From positions 142,459 to 206,458 of the forward strand of contig NZ_NIHB01000004.1 in the NCBI RefSeq assembly GCF_002591915.1: a stretch of 64,000 bases of DNA, given 5' to 3'. Below, one piece after another: positions 9,518 through 18,230 of this stretch. The stretch comes from Marinicella litoralis. GTDB taxonomy: Bacteria > Pseudomonadota > Gammaproteobacteria > Xanthomonadales > Marinicellaceae. Numbering within the stretch: position 1 is the stretch's first letter; each line of letters begins with the position of its first letter. The position numbers were made by a program, and so were the translations under genes. Under the pieces are notes generated by a model. That model had not been told where the DNA came from, did no database searches, and saw only the letters and a list, made by a program, of their open reading frames with translations.

Positions 9518-10096
9518 ATGGCTAAGAAAAAAACTTTAAAAAAATCTGCTACTACTGAAAATAAACCAGCTAAATTGGCTGAAACATTAGTGGGTTCTGC
9601 CAATGAAATTTGGTTGGCCGGTTTGGGTGCATTTGCCAAAGCGCAATCTGAAGGCAAAAAAATATATGACAAGTTAATTGATGAAGGTAAAGATTTTGAA
9701 AAGTTATTTAAATCAGTGCCTCAAAAAGCCGTTAAAGATGTCAAGTCTACTGTCAGTTCAACAGTCAGTACCGCTAAAAAGCGAGCGACTGAAAGCTGGG
9801 ATAAATTAGAAGATGTGTTTGAGAAAAGGGTTGAAAAATCTTTAAAAAGCTTAGGCGTTCCTACCAGTAATGAGTTAGGCGATTTGATTAAACGCATTGA
9901 CAGCTTAACCAAAGAAGTCTCAAAGTTGGCTAAAGACTCTGGTAACACTGCAAGCAAAGAAGTTAAAAAAGCAGCCACTACTGCAAAGAAAACAGCTAAA
10001 AAAGTAACCAAGAAAACAGCTTCGACAGCCAAAGCCGTTAAGAAAAAAGTCACCAAAAAAGCAACAGCCACGAAAAAGAAAGTGACTAAAAAATAA
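9518..10096 (+). CDS. Phasin family protein with histone H1-like Lys/Ala tail (PhaF/PhaI-like)
   Basis: Residues 20-125 form an amphipathic helical phasin domain (the family pattern ANEIWLAGLGAFAKAQSEGKK is seen around 28-48). Residues 145-192 are a low-complexity basic tail built from KKVTKK- and TAKK-type repeats, like the DNA-binding tail of PhaF. Such proteins coat polyhydroxyalkanoate granules and tether them to the nucleoid. The ribosome binding site GAGGAAA is well placed. No PHA synthase or depolymerase gene is in the window, so a storage role is inferred from family only; some phasin-like proteins act in stress or nucleoid organisation instead. Confidence 0.88.
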   Translation: MAKKKTLKKSATTENKPAKLAETLVGSANEIWLAGLGAFAKAQSEGKKIYDKLIDEGKDFEKLFKSVPQKAVKDVKSTVSSTVSTAKKRATESWDKLEDVFEKRVEKSLKSLGVPTSNELGDLIKRIDSLTKEVSKLAKDSGNTASKEVKKAATTAKKTAKKVTKKTASTAKAVKKKVTKKATATKKKVTKK

Positions 10097-10121
10097 GTTT
10101 TGAATGACTGATGTTTGTTTA

Positions 10122-10149
10122 AAAAAACCACCGAAAGGTGGTTTTTTTT
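10122..10149 (+). terminator. Intrinsic terminator shared by phasin and patatin genes
   Basis: A CCACC/GGTGG stem with a GAAA loop (10128-10141) is flanked by seven A residues on the left and eight T residues on the right, so it can terminate both converging genes. Confidence 0.92.
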
Positions 10150-10155
10150 GGTAAA

Positions 10156-11427
10156 TTAAGTGGCTGCTCTGATGCTGCGTTCTAAAGCATCCAAAGAATG
10201 ATTCAATTCTTCCGACCAATGCGATGCATTGATTTTCTGGTTGATAAAACAACGGATTGATCGATCTTGTTGTTTTAAATTAGTTTGGTTGATGTACAAA
10301 CCATGTCTGGCTAACACGGGCTCCAATTCATTCACCTGTTGTTGAATGTGTTTTCTGGTTGATTGATAAGCGTACTCGCACAATTGGTCTCTTTTTGAGT
10401 AACTGAATAAATTCGAATTGAATAAGGTCTCGTCATTGGCGTCCGGTTCAGCCAGAATGATGTCAGCTTTGGGGTAAAGGCTTTCGTATTTATCTAATCC
10501 TGATTTCAATCGAGATTGTACGATTGACCTGAAAGTTTGTGACAGTACCAAAGGCAGGCCGCCATCGGTCAACCCTTTTTCATTGATGTTTAATGTGCGT
10601 TCGAATGGCACTATGGGGTTAACGGCAAATAACAATTGGGTGTCTTGTTTTAAGGCCGCTGATGCATTCATCGTTCGTCGCAAAGCACCGTCAACATAGT
10701 ATTTCCCATCAATATTAACGGGAGAATATAAGCCCGGCAATGCCGAAGAGGCTTGTACGGCTTTAGATATTGGGACTTGGTTGTTGCTGTCATTGCTGAA
10801 TCCAGCGATTTTTCCACTGTTTAACTCACAAGCTACGATGTAAAGTTGTTTTTTTAATTGTCTGAAATCATTGCTTTGACCGTGTTCATTGATGATGGTT
10901 TTAAGAAAATTTTCAAGCTTTTCATTATTGAATACACCAGCAGGCAGCGCCGTGCCGGCCATTTCCAACAGGTCTACCACGCTGGTTTTCAGGGGGTTTT
11001 TAATCCATTTCAGTAGTGTTTTGGTTAACAGCCCAGGCGTTCGGGCCAAGTTTTGTACATAGTCTTTGTATGCAGGCTGCAGAAAATGATCTGGATTGAA
11101 GGGTGTTTCAGTTCTTTTACTGAAAGCAAATATCTTTGACATTTTTTGCAAATTTATGCCATTGGCCAGCCCAGCAGCAATGAAGGCACCTGCGCTGACG
11201 CCAACATAGACATCAAGCTCGGTCATTTCTAAAGGTTCTATGCAATCCTGAATGGCACACAGGGCGCCTAATTCATAGAAGCCTCCCAGTGGGCCGCCGC
11301 CAGCCAGCGCCAGACCAAATTTTTGATTGCTTTTTGTCGGTGTTTTTGCGGGTTTTATAGTAATCATGTCGGTATTATATCTATAAAGAACCATTTGGCT
11401 ATCATTCGAATGCGCTATCTGACTCAT
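10156..11427 (-). CDS. Patatin-like phospholipase
   Basis: The 423-aa protein has a patatin domain: oxyanion-hole loop ALAGGGPLGG (residues 40-49), nucleophile elbow GVSAG with Ser78, and the dyad aspartate in YYVDGAL near residue 246. A Ser-Asp catalytic dyad of this type hydrolyses phospholipids or other acyl esters. There is no signal peptide, so it is probably cytoplasmic or peripheral. The C-terminal 130 residues are helical, with no motif I know. The ATG at 11367 (MITIKPA) is an alternative start; neither has a good ribosome binding site. It does not look like the secreted autotransporter type. Its substrate is unknown; a role in lipid turnover or in mobilising PHA granules beside the phasin gene is speculative. 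Confidence 0.88.
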   Translation of the reverse strand: MSQIAHSNDSQMVLYRYNTDMITIKPAKTPTKSNQKFGLALAGGGPLGGFYELGALCAIQDCIEPLEMTELDVYVGVSAGAFIAAGLANGINLQKMSKIFAFSKRTETPFNPDHFLQPAYKDYVQNLARTPGLLTKTLLKWIKNPLKTSVVDLLEMAGTALPAGVFNNEKLENFLKTIINEHGQSNDFRQLKKQLYIVACELNSGKIAGFSNDSNNQVPISKAVQASSALPGLYSPVNIDGKYYVDGALRRTMNASAALKQDTQLLFAVNPIVPFERTLNINEKGLTDGGLPLVLSQTFRSIVQSRLKSGLDKYESLYPKADIILAEPDANDETLFNSNLFSYSKRDQLCEYAYQSTRKHIQQQVNELEPVLARHGLYINQTNLKQQDRSIRCFINQKINASHWSEELNHSLDALERSIRAAT

Positions 11428-11491
11428 CTGACTGGCTAAAATAAATGCAGGGCAATGAACATATTAATTCAAAAGTTAATTATGTGAATTA

Positions 11492-11521
11492 TTGTCATGT
11501 ATTTTTGTGTTATATTTATAT
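11492..11521 (+). promoter_or_regulatory. Possible promoter of the response regulator gene
   Basis: TTGTCA (11492-11497, five of six to consensus) is followed 18 bases later by TTATAT (11516-11521) in a very AT-rich stretch. The -10 register is uncertain. Confidence 0.3.
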
Positions 11522-11591
11522 TTGATAATGATGCAGGTAAAGGATTTTGCTGGTGTCAATCTAGATGAGTTTGAATTTGAGGGAGTTGTAA

Positions 11592-12251
11592 ATGATTAAA
11601 GTTTTGTTGGTTGATGATCATGATATTGTCAGAATAGGGATCAGGATGGTGATAGAGAAGATGCCAGGAATTAAAATTGTTGGCGAATCTAACGACGGTT
11701 ATCAGGCGATTGAGCAGGTCCAATCGCTTAAGCCCGATGTGGTACTGATGGATGTTAACATGCCAAGAATGAGTGGATTGGAAGCCACCAGAAAAATCAC
11801 AGAGATGGATAAATATGTTCGAATCATCATATTAACCATTCATGCCGAGAACCCATACCCCAAACAAATGCTTGATGCAGGTGCCAATGGTTACTTGACC
11901 AAGGGTTGTGCCGCATTGGAATTAGAAGAAGCGATTAAAAAAGTATACGGTGGGCAAAAATATGTTGGGGCTGACATAGCTCAGCAAATGGCATTGTCAA
12001 TGCTTCCTGGTGGTAAAAAAGATTCGCCTTTTGATATTTTAACCGGCAGAGAATTGGAAGTGATGATGTTGTTGGTTCGTGGTAAAAAAGCCAAAGAAAT
12101 TGGTGTGATACTTGGATTGAATGACAAAACCGTTGCAACATATAAGTACCGCATATTAGAGAAGCTTGAGCTGCAGAATGAAGTTAAGTTAACTCACATG
12201 GCGATCAGGCATGGCATCTTAGAAGCAGATGAGATTGGCGTATTAAATTAA
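11592..12251 (+). CDS. uvrY: LuxR-family response regulator, UvrY/GacA-like
   Basis: The 219-aa protein has an N-terminal receiver domain with acidic pocket VDDHD (residues 7-11), phospho-acceptor Asp54 in LMDVNMPRMSG and the conserved Lys in NGYLTKG. Residues 150-210 form a LuxR-type helix-turn-helix (TGRELEVMMLLVRGKKAKEI, then LNDKTVATYKYRI). Length and sequence are closest to GacA/UvrY, which with BarA/GacS activates CsrA-sequestering small RNAs. A strong ribosome binding site (GAGGGAG) precedes it. In enterics uvrY lies next to uvrC; here the next gene is rpsP, 279 bases away, and no kinase is nearby. The regulon is not inferable from this window. Confidence 0.88.
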   Translation: MIKVLLVDDHDIVRIGIRMVIEKMPGIKIVGESNDGYQAIEQVQSLKPDVVLMDVNMPRMSGLEATRKITEMDKYVRIIILTIHAENPYPKQMLDAGANGYLTKGCAALELEEAIKKVYGGQKYVGADIAQQMALSMLPGGKKDSPFDILTGRELEVMMLLVRGKKAKEIGVILGLNDKTVATYKYRILEKLELQNEVKLTHMAIRHGILEADEIGVLN

Positions 12252-12530
12252 TTATAATTTAAACCAGGATTAAACAGTGGATATGCTTGAAGTGTGAAAG
12301 AACTACCACTGCGCTTGTTATTCTATATATTATGGTATAAAGTCGCCGCTGAATAAGCACAAGCCGGCATAAAAACACTGCAGACAGGCCCATTCATCAT
12401 ACGGATACAGATTAATTCAATCAATTGGCTTAATATTTCACAAAAAACCCAAAATATAGCTGTTATCTGCAAGTGTTTTCCTATAAAATTGCCCGTCTTT
12501 TTTAGTGCCCTGAGTTTTTAGAGGAAAATT
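12252..12530 (+). other. 279-base intergenic region before the ribosomal block; possible rpsP promoters
   Basis: No gene or clear hairpin is seen. Two weak promoter candidates face rpsP: TTGTTA (12315-12320) with TATAAA (12336-12341), spacing 15; and an isolated TATAAA at 12482-12487, 44 bases before the ATG, without a convincing -35. There is no obvious terminator for uvrY. Confidence 0.3.
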
Positions 12531-12779
12531 ATGGTTAAAGTTAAGCTAGTTAGGCATGGCGCCAAGCGTTCGCCTTTCTATAAGGTAGTTGCTACGGATT
12601 CACGTTATGCAGGTGATGGTAAAGCATTAGAACGTTTAGGTTTTTTCAACCCAATGGCCAGAGGTCAAGAAGTTAAGTTGAATTTAAACGTAGAAAGAAT
12701 TAATCATTGGGTTGGTCAAGGTGCACAGGTGTCTGAGCGCGTTGGTAGCTTAATGAAACAAGTACAAAAATCAGCTTAA
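12531..12779 (+). CDS. rpsP: 30S ribosomal protein S16
   Basis: The 82-aa product has the S16 core (VKVKLVRHGAKRSPFYKVVATDSR near the N-terminus, then LGFFNPMA) and the usual bacterial length. It binds 16S rRNA in the body of the small subunit. It heads the conserved rpsP-rimM-trmD-rplS operon, with rimM starting six bases after its stop codon. The ribosome binding site is GAGGAAA. Confidence 0.98.
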   Translation: MVKVKLVRHGAKRSPFYKVVATDSRYAGDGKALERLGFFNPMARGQEVKLNLNVERINHWVGQGAQVSERVGSLMKQVQKSA

Positions 12780-12784
12780 AAGCT

Positions 12785-13285
12785 GTGGCTGAAGATCTGA
12801 TCACAGTTGGTAAGATCACCGGTCATTATGGCGTTAAGGGATGGTTGAAAGTGTTTTCTTACACCCAACCCATGGAAAATATCGCCAACTATGCACATTG
12901 GTATGTGGGTGGTGAGTTGATCAAAGGAATCAAAGCAAAAAAACATGGTAAAACCATGGTTGCCTATTTCAAAGGAATGGACAATCGTGAATGTTCTCAA
13001 AAATACATTGGTTTGGAAGTTGAAATTTCAGCGAAAGAACTTGGCCAGTTGCCAGAGAATGAATATTACTGGATGCAATTGATTGGTCTTGAGGTCAGTG
13101 ACCTTGATGGCCGAGTGCTGGGCGTGTTGGATTCAATGTTTGAAACTGGTGCCAATGATGTCATTGTCTTAAAGGATGCGGAAGGAACGGAGCATTTGAT
13201 ACCTTATATCTTAGGTGGCACAGTGATACAGGTTGATTTGGTGAACAATACCATGACGGTGGATTGGCAAATTGAAGGTGATTAA
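12785..13285 (+). CDS. rimM: Ribosome maturation factor RimM
   Basis: RimM assists 16S 3'-domain maturation by binding S19. The 166-aa protein starts at GTG 12785 (VAEDLITVGKITGHYGVKGWLKV) and shows the N-terminal RimM domain (GKITGHYGVKG) and a C-terminal PRC-barrel-like domain with EYYWMQLIGLEV and the closing LIPYI. It lies directly after rpsP and abuts trmD with no gap. Confidence 0.97.
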   Translation: MAEDLITVGKITGHYGVKGWLKVFSYTQPMENIANYAHWYVGGELIKGIKAKKHGKTMVAYFKGMDNRECSQKYIGLEVEISAKELGQLPENEYYWMQLIGLEVSDLDGRVLGVLDSMFETGANDVIVLKDAEGTEHLIPYILGGTVIQVDLVNNTMTVDWQIEGD

Positions 13286-13978
13286 GTGGAGATTAATGTC
13301 ATCACTTTGTTTCCAGACATGGTCAAACAGACACTCAGTTATGGTGTCATAGGCAAAGCCATTGAACAAGGTCTTTTGGTGTTGAATTGTTTTAACCCCA
13401 GAGATTTTGCGGACAACAAACATCGTCGAGTTGATGACAAGCCATTTGGTGGTGGTGCAGGTATGGTCATGATGTACGATCCATTGATTAAAACCTTGGA
13501 CCACATCAAAAGACTTGGCAGTAACTTGGGGCAAGTGATATTTTTATCACCTCAGGGTGAGAAAATGCTTCAGTCACATTGTAATGAATGGGCTAAGCAA
13601 GAAAACATAACATTGATATGTGGACGATATGAAGGAGTGGACCAACGCTTCATTGAAGAGCACGTAGATTTAGAAATATCTATTGGTGACTATGTCATCA
13701 GTGGTGGGGAAATGGCCGCATGTGTGGCTATTGATGCTTTGGGGCGCCAAATTGAAGGTGTTCTGGGGTCAGAAGAGTCAGCAGCATCTGATTCTTTTAT
13801 GAACGGAAGGTTGGGTTACCCCCAATACACCCGTTCGGATTTATTGGGACAATCGGGCGTCCCTTCGGTTTTGTTAAGCGGTCATCATGAAGACATTAGA
13901 AAATGGCGTGATGATCAATCACTAAAACTAACAAAAATGAGAAGGCCCGAGTTATTGGAAGGCACCTCTGAGAGCTGA
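13286..13978 (+). CDS. trmD: tRNA (guanine-N1)-methyltransferase
   Basis: TrmD methylates G37 of tRNAs with a G36 neighbour, using SAM bound in a trefoil knot. The 230-aa protein begins at GTG 13286 (MEINVITLFPDM), immediately after the rimM stop. Visible motifs are KPFGGGAGMVM, LICGRYEGVDQRF and the knot sequence SIGDYVISGGEMAACVAIDA with LGSEES. It is somewhat shorter than E. coli TrmD (255) because the C-terminus ends soon after RKWRDDQSLKLT, as in many other bacteria. Confidence 0.98.
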   Translation: MEINVITLFPDMVKQTLSYGVIGKAIEQGLLVLNCFNPRDFADNKHRRVDDKPFGGGAGMVMMYDPLIKTLDHIKRLGSNLGQVIFLSPQGEKMLQSHCNEWAKQENITLICGRYEGVDQRFIEEHVDLEISIGDYVISGGEMAACVAIDALGRQIEGVLGSEESAASDSFMNGRLGYPQYTRSDLLGQSGVPSVLLSGHHEDIRKWRDDQSLKLTKMRRPELLEGTSES

Positions 13979-14029
13979 TACGCTACTTATGTACCCAGAA
14001 AGAAATGAATGATTAAAGAGAAATAAATC

Positions 14030-14386
14030 ATGAGTGACATTATTAAACAAATAGAAACTGCACAATTACGCAGTGATTTACCAGACTTCAACCCAGGCGA
14101 CACTGTTGTTGTTGGTGTGAAAGTTATCGACGGTACCAGAGAGCGAGTTCAAAACTACGAAGGTGTGGTTATTGCGATTAAAAATCGTGGATTGAATTCA
14201 GCATTTACAGTAAGAAAAATTTCATACGGTGAAGGCGTAGAACGTGTGTTTCAAACACACAGCCCGATGATTGACAACGTTGTTGTTAAACGCCGTGGTA
14301 AAGTTCGAAGAGCCAAATTGTACTACTTACGTGGTAGAGAAGGTAAGGCTGCTCGTATTACTGAGAAACTGGATATTAAGAAGTAA
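14030..14386 (+). CDS. rplS: 50S ribosomal protein L19
   Basis: 118 aa, with [20 protein letters not shown] and the C-terminal [20 protein letters not shown] that contacts 23S rRNA at the subunit interface. It is the fourth gene of the rpsP operon, as in most gammaproteobacteria. Confidence 0.98.
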   Translation: MSDIIKQIETAQLRSDLPDFNPGDTVVVGVKVIDGTRERVQNYEGVVIAIKNRGLNSAFTVRKISYGEGVERVFQTHSPMIDNVVVKRRGKVRRAKLYYLRGREGKAARITEKLDIKK

Positions 14387-14408
14387 TCACTGAATAGAGA
14401 GAAGAATT

Positions 14409-14645
14409 ATGTCAAGAGTTTGCCAGGTTACTGGAAAGAAAACAGTGTTTGGAAATAATGTTTCACACGCTATGAACAAAACCCGCAGAAGATTTCTGCC
14501 TAACCTTCAACACCATAAATTTTGGGTTGAAACAGAGAACAAATGGGTTCGTTTAAGAGTCTCAGCCAAAGGCATGAGAATCATTGATAAAAAAGGCATC
14601 GATGCTGTATTGGCTGAAATGCGTCATCGCGGCGAGAAGGTGTAA
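14409..14645 (+). CDS. rpmB: 50S ribosomal protein L28
   Basis: 78 aa, with the typical start [20 protein letters not shown] and [12 protein letters not shown]. Only one cysteine is present, so it is the zinc-independent form. It lies 22 bases after rplS and two bases before rpmG. In E. coli rpmBG sits elsewhere, near dfp and mutM; here the pair has joined the rpsP block. Confidence 0.98.
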   Translation: MSRVCQVTGKKTVFGNNVSHAMNKTRRRFLPNLQHHKFWVETENKWVRLRVSAKGMRIIDKKGIDAVLAEMRHRGEKV

Positions 14646-14647
14646 TC

Positions 14648-14809
14648 ATGAGTGCAAGAGATAAAATAAAATTGGTTTCAAGTGCCGGTACAGGTCACTA
14701 CTACACAACCGATAAAAACAAAAAAAACACACCTGACAAAATGGAAATCAAAAAATACGATCCCGTTGTCAGAAAACATGTGATTTATAACGAAAAGAAA
14801 ATCAAGTAA
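14648..14809 (+). CDS. rpmG: 50S ribosomal protein L33 (zinc-free form)
   Basis: A 53-codon frame starting ATG at 14648 encodes [20 protein letters not shown], then a Lys-rich middle and a [19 protein letters not shown] end, a full-length L33. The four zinc-binding cysteines of the C+ form are absent, so this is the C- paralogue. It starts two bases after rpmB. Confidence 0.97.
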   Translation: MSARDKIKLVSSAGTGHYYTTDKNKKNTPDKMEIKKYDPVVRKHVIYNEKKIK

Positions 14810-14956
14810 GTCTTGGTTTAAATGTGCTGTGGTTGTTGATTCGTTTGAACAGCCACAGAAAATGTCAATCAACATCACAATTCTCAACTGGGTGCTTATA
14901 TAAGTTGTTGGGATTGGTGTTGGTTTTGAAACAACCCTAAATAAAGGAAAACTATA
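14810..14956 (+). promoter_or_regulatory. rpsB leader region, possible S2 autoregulatory structure
   Basis: The 147-base gap before rpsB holds an imperfect hairpin with arms CTGTGG (14827-14832) and CCACAG (14853-14858), and a possible pairing of GTTGTT (14904-14909) with AACAAC (14930-14935) just before the ribosome binding site. TATATAA near 14898 could be a -10 element. S2 represses its own mRNA in E. coli; whether this leader is the target is inference. Confidence 0.3.
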
Positions 14957-15949
14957 ATGGCAAAAATTACTGTCAAACAGCTGCTGGAAGCTGGTGCACA
15001 CTTCGGGCACAATACCAGATACTGGAATCCTAAAATGGCCCCTTATATCTTTGGTGCCAGAAACAAAATTCACATCATTGACTTGCGTAAAACTGAAGAA
15101 ATGATGAATGATGCCATGAACTTCATGGGCAAAATCGCATCAAGACGCGGCAAAGTGATGTTTGTTGGTACCAAAAGAGCTGCCAGCAAAGCCGTTAAAG
15201 AAGAAGCTGTTAGATGTGGCATGCCTTTTGTTTCACATCGTTGGTTGGGTGGAATGCTGACCAATTTTAAAACTGTTAGGGCTTCTATCAATCGATTGAA
15301 AGACATCGAAGCAATGCAACAAGATGGTCGCATCGAACGTTTCGTTAAGAAAGAGCAGTTAGAAATGGAACGTGAAAGAACCAAGTTAGAAAAGACTTTG
15401 GGCGGAATCAAAGACATGAAAGGTTTGCCTGATGCTTTGTTTATTCTAGACACACGTTATGAAGCGATTGCCATCAATGAAGCGAAAAAATTAGGTATCC
15501 CTGTGGTAGCTGTGGTTGATACCAATAATAATTTTAATCATGTTGATTACGTTATTCCTGCAAATGATGATGCCATGAAAGCCATCAGATTGTATGCAGG
15601 TGCAGCAGCTGATTCTATTTTAGAAGGTAAAGCGGCCATGCAAATTAACGTTAAAGAAGAAAAGCCTGCTGAAGCAAAACCTGCGAAAACAGAAAAAGTT
15701 GCTGAAGAAAAAGTGGTTAAGAAAGAAGTGGCAGCTGCACCTGTTGCAGATAAGGTTGAAAAAACTGCAGAAGCAATCAAGGAAGAAGTGGTTGCTGAAG
15801 TGAAAGAAACCAAAGCTGCACCGAAAAAAGCAAAAGCTGAAACCAAAGAAGTTAAAGCCGAAGCCAAAACCACAAAGAAAGTAACCAAGAAAAAAACAAC
15901 CAAGAAAAAAACCACTAAAAAGAAAGTGGTAAAAAAAGCTGAAGAGTAA
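14957..15949 (+). CDS. rpsB: 30S ribosomal protein S2 with long lysine-rich C-terminal tail
   Basis: The first about 228 residues are an ordinary S2: [63 protein letters not shown]. The protein is 330 aa, about 90 more than E. coli S2 (241). The extra segment starts near residue 228 and is Glu/Ala/Lys-rich, ending in histone H1-like repeats ([19 protein letters not shown]). No frameshift is seen and the normal stop is followed by tsf after 83 bases, so the tail is a real in-frame extension. It resembles the basic tail of the phasin at 9.5 kb. Confidence 0.97.
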   Translation: MAKITVKQLLEAGAHFGHNTRYWNPKMAPYIFGARNKIHIIDLRKTEEMMNDAMNFMGKIASRRGKVMFVGTKRAASKAVKEEAVRCGMPFVSHRWLGGMLTNFKTVRASINRLKDIEAMQQDGRIERFVKKEQLEMERERTKLEKTLGGIKDMKGLPDALFILDTRYEAIAINEAKKLGIPVVAVVDTNNNFNHVDYVIPANDDAMKAIRLYAGAAADSILEGKAAMQINVKEEKPAEAKPAKTEKVAEEKVVKKEVAAAPVADKVEKTAEAIKEEVVAEVKETKAAPKKAKAETKEVKAEAKTTKKVTKKKTTKKKTTKKKVVKKAEE

Positions 15950-16032
15950 ATCTTCACTTAGATGTAATAAACCAAAAGTCTGGTCCTTGAAAAAGGGCCG
16001 GGCTATTTTCACATATTGAACGAGGAAAAATT

Positions 16033-16914
16033 ATGAGCATTACAGCTTCAATGGTTAAAGAGTTACGTGAAATCACCGGTGCCGGTATGATGGAATGTAA
16101 AAAAGCATTGGTGGAAACCGATGGTAATTTAGAAGTGGCAATTGAAAACTTAAGAAAATCAGGTGCTGCCAAAGCGGCTAAAAAATCTGGTCGAGTTGCT
16201 GCAGATGGAATCATCAAAATAGCAACATCAAGTGATAACCAAACTGCAGTTTTGGTTGAAGTCAATTGTGAAACTGATTTTGTGGCTAAAGATGAAAACT
16301 TCTTGGCATTCACTGATCAAGTGTTAGCGGCAGCTTTGAACGCCAAGGCCAATGACGTAGAAACCGTAATGTCTGCTGAAGTCGATGGCAAATCTTTAGA
16401 GCTTATCAGAACAGATTTAGTGGCTAAAATTGGTGAAAACATTCAAGTAAGACGTGTCCAGTTGGTTGAAGCCAAAGAAGGTGGCATGGTCGGTTCATAT
16501 GCCCATGGTAAAAACATCGGTGTTGTGGTTTCTATCACGGGTGGTGATGATGAATTGGTTAAAGATTTGGCCATGCATGTTGCAGCTGCCAATCCTGAAT
16601 ATGTTTCAGAGGAACAAGTACCTGCTGCTCAATTAGAGAAAGAAAAAGAAATTTTAATTGCTCAAGCACAAGATTCTGGTAAGCCAGCTGAAATCATTGA
16701 AAAAATGGTGGGTGGTAGAATCAGAAAATATTTGGCTGAAATTACCTTAAAAGGCCAGCAATTTGTTAAAGACCCAGACACCAGTGTAGAAAAATTACTG
16801 AGTGCCAAAAACGCAAATGTGGTAGAATTTGTGCGTTTTGAAGTTGGTGAAGGTATCGAGAAGAAAGTCGATAACTTTGTTGAGGAAGTAATGGCGCAAG
16901 CACGTGGTAACTGA
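16033..16914 (+). CDS. tsf: Elongation factor Ts
   Basis: The 293-aa guanine-nucleotide exchange factor for EF-Tu. The N-terminal UBA-like domain has [16 protein letters not shown], followed by the signature [16 protein letters not shown] near residues 75-90 and [11 protein letters not shown] further on. It is paired with rpsB as in nearly all bacteria, and its last 11 bases overlap the start of pyrH. Confidence 0.98.
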   Translation: MSITASMVKELREITGAGMMECKKALVETDGNLEVAIENLRKSGAAKAAKKSGRVAADGIIKIATSSDNQTAVLVEVNCETDFVAKDENFLAFTDQVLAAALNAKANDVETVMSAEVDGKSLELIRTDLVAKIGENIQVRRVQLVEAKEGGMVGSYAHGKNIGVVVSITGGDDELVKDLAMHVAAANPEYVSEEQVPAAQLEKEKEILIAQAQDSGKPAEIIEKMVGGRIRKYLAEITLKGQQFVKDPDTSVEKLLSAKNANVVEFVRFEVGEGIEKKVDNFVEEVMAQARGN

Positions 16915-17626
16915 TTCGATTAAATACAAAAGAATACTGCTGAAACTCAGCGGTGAAGCATTGATGGGTTCTGAGGATTATGGAATTGATCCTCAGGTCA
17001 TCAATCGAATCTCAAAAGAAATTGCCCAAGTTCATCAGTTGGGTATCGAAATTGGTATCGTCATAGGCGGTGGAAATATTTTCCGTGGGGCCGGTTTAAG
17101 TAAGTCAGGGATAGATCGAGTAACCGGTGATCACATGGGCATGTTGGCCACTGTGATGAATTCTTTGGCTTTGCAAAATGCACTGGAAAAACAAGGTGTA
17201 AAAGTCAGGGTCATGTCTGCCATTGGTATCCATGAGGTCTGTGAAGATTACATCAGACGCCGAGCCATCAGACATTTGCAAAAAGGAAACATCACTGTTT
17301 TTGCTGCCGGCATCGGTAATCCGTTTTTTACCACTGATTCAGCAGCCAGTCTACGGGCCATTGAAATCAATGCCGACATTGTGCTTAAGGCCACTAAAGT
17401 GGACGGTATTTATTCAGCCGATCCAGTGAAAGATCCTACAGCCTTTAAGTATGAGCATTTGACCTATGATGAAGTCATTGAGAAAAAATTAGCTGTGATG
17501 GATACTTCTGCTGTTGTGCTTTGTCGTGACAGGAAAATGCCGATTCGAATATTCAATATGAATACCGATGGTGCTTTGATGCAAATTGTAAAAGGCAGTA
17601 ACATTGGCACGATTGTTACCGCTTAG
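16904..17626 (+). CDS. pyrH: UMP kinase
   Basis: UMP kinase of the amino-acid-kinase fold, the first committed kinase of pyrimidine nucleotide synthesis. The 240-aa product starts at GTG 16904 inside tsf and reads [15 protein letters not shown], then the Gly-rich loops [13 protein letters not shown] and [15 protein letters not shown]. The closing [14 protein letters not shown] is typical. The 11-base overlap suggests coupling to EF-Ts translation. Confidence 0.98.
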   Translation: MVTDSIKYKRILLKLSGEALMGSEDYGIDPQVINRISKEIAQVHQLGIEIGIVIGGGNIFRGAGLSKSGIDRVTGDHMGMLATVMNSLALQNALEKQGVKVRVMSAIGIHEVCEDYIRRRAIRHLQKGNITVFAAGIGNPFFTTDSAASLRAIEINADIVLKATKVDGIYSADPVKDPTAFKYEHLTYDEVIEKKLAVMDTSAVVLCRDRKMPIRIFNMNTDGALMQIVKGSNIGTIVTA

Positions 17627-17643
17627 CCAGAAAGAGGAAAAAG

Positions 17644-18201
17644 ATGATAGAAGAAATTATTAATGAAGCCAGTCAAAGAATGGGTAAAACCTTAGAGGCT
17701 TTACATAATGAATTAAAGGGTGTGAGAACAGGCCGTGCAAACGCCAGTTTACTCGACGGCATTATGGTCGATTACTATGGTTCATCATCGGCATTGAATC
17801 AAGTGGCTAATGTGGCAGTTCAAGACTCAAGGACTTTGACAGTCACTCCTTGGGAAAAAACCATGATAGAACCCATTGAAAAAGCCATCATGTCTTCAAA
17901 CCTTGGACTGAACCCCGTCAGTGCGGGCATAGTCATTCGTATACCTTTGCCACCATTGACTGAAGAACGTCGAAAAGATTTGGTCAGATTGGTAGGTCAA
18001 ATTGCTGAAAACAGCAAAATTGCATTGCGTAACATCAGACGTGATGCCAATACCCATCTTAAGAACTTGTTGAATGAAAAAGAAATCACAGAAGATGATT
18101 TACGTGGTTCTGAAAAACGAGTTCAAGATGTTATCGACAAATATGTTAAGCAAGTGGATGATGTGATTGCAGACAAGGAAAAAGAGTTGATGGAAATCTA
18201 A
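17644..18201 (+). CDS. frr: Ribosome recycling factor
   Basis: The 185-aa RRF splits post-termination ribosomes together with EF-G. It shows [15 protein letters not shown] near residue 25, the domain [16 protein letters not shown] near residue 100, and a long C-terminal helix ending [14 protein letters not shown]. The normal length is 185. It has a good AGAGGAAAA ribosome binding site. Confidence 0.98.
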   Translation: MIEEIINEASQRMGKTLEALHNELKGVRTGRANASLLDGIMVDYYGSSSALNQVANVAVQDSRTLTVTPWEKTMIEPIEKAIMSSNLGLNPVSAGIVIRIPLPPLTEERRKDLVRLVGQIAENSKIALRNIRRDANTHLKNLLNEKEITEDDLRGSEKRVQDVIDKYVKQVDDVIADKEKELMEI

Positions 18202-18230
18202 TTCTGAAATTACAGGTATAAATCAACCCA

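Noticed and set aside
9721-10131. 136-aa Phe/Val/Leu-rich minus-strand frame opposite the phasin
   Set aside because: The apparent membrane protein is the complement of Lys/Ala-rich codons of the phasin tail, and it runs through the shared terminator.
15872-15946. Possible tandem DNA repeat in rpsB
   Set aside because: The AAG/ACC-rich repetition is due to Lys/Thr codons; units are irregular, so it is listed as a protein feature and not as a DNA repeat.
15547-16012. Two hydrophobic minus-strand frames opposite the S2 tail
   Set aside because: Same artefact: reverse complement of Lys-rich repeats gives Phe-rich strings. No start signals.
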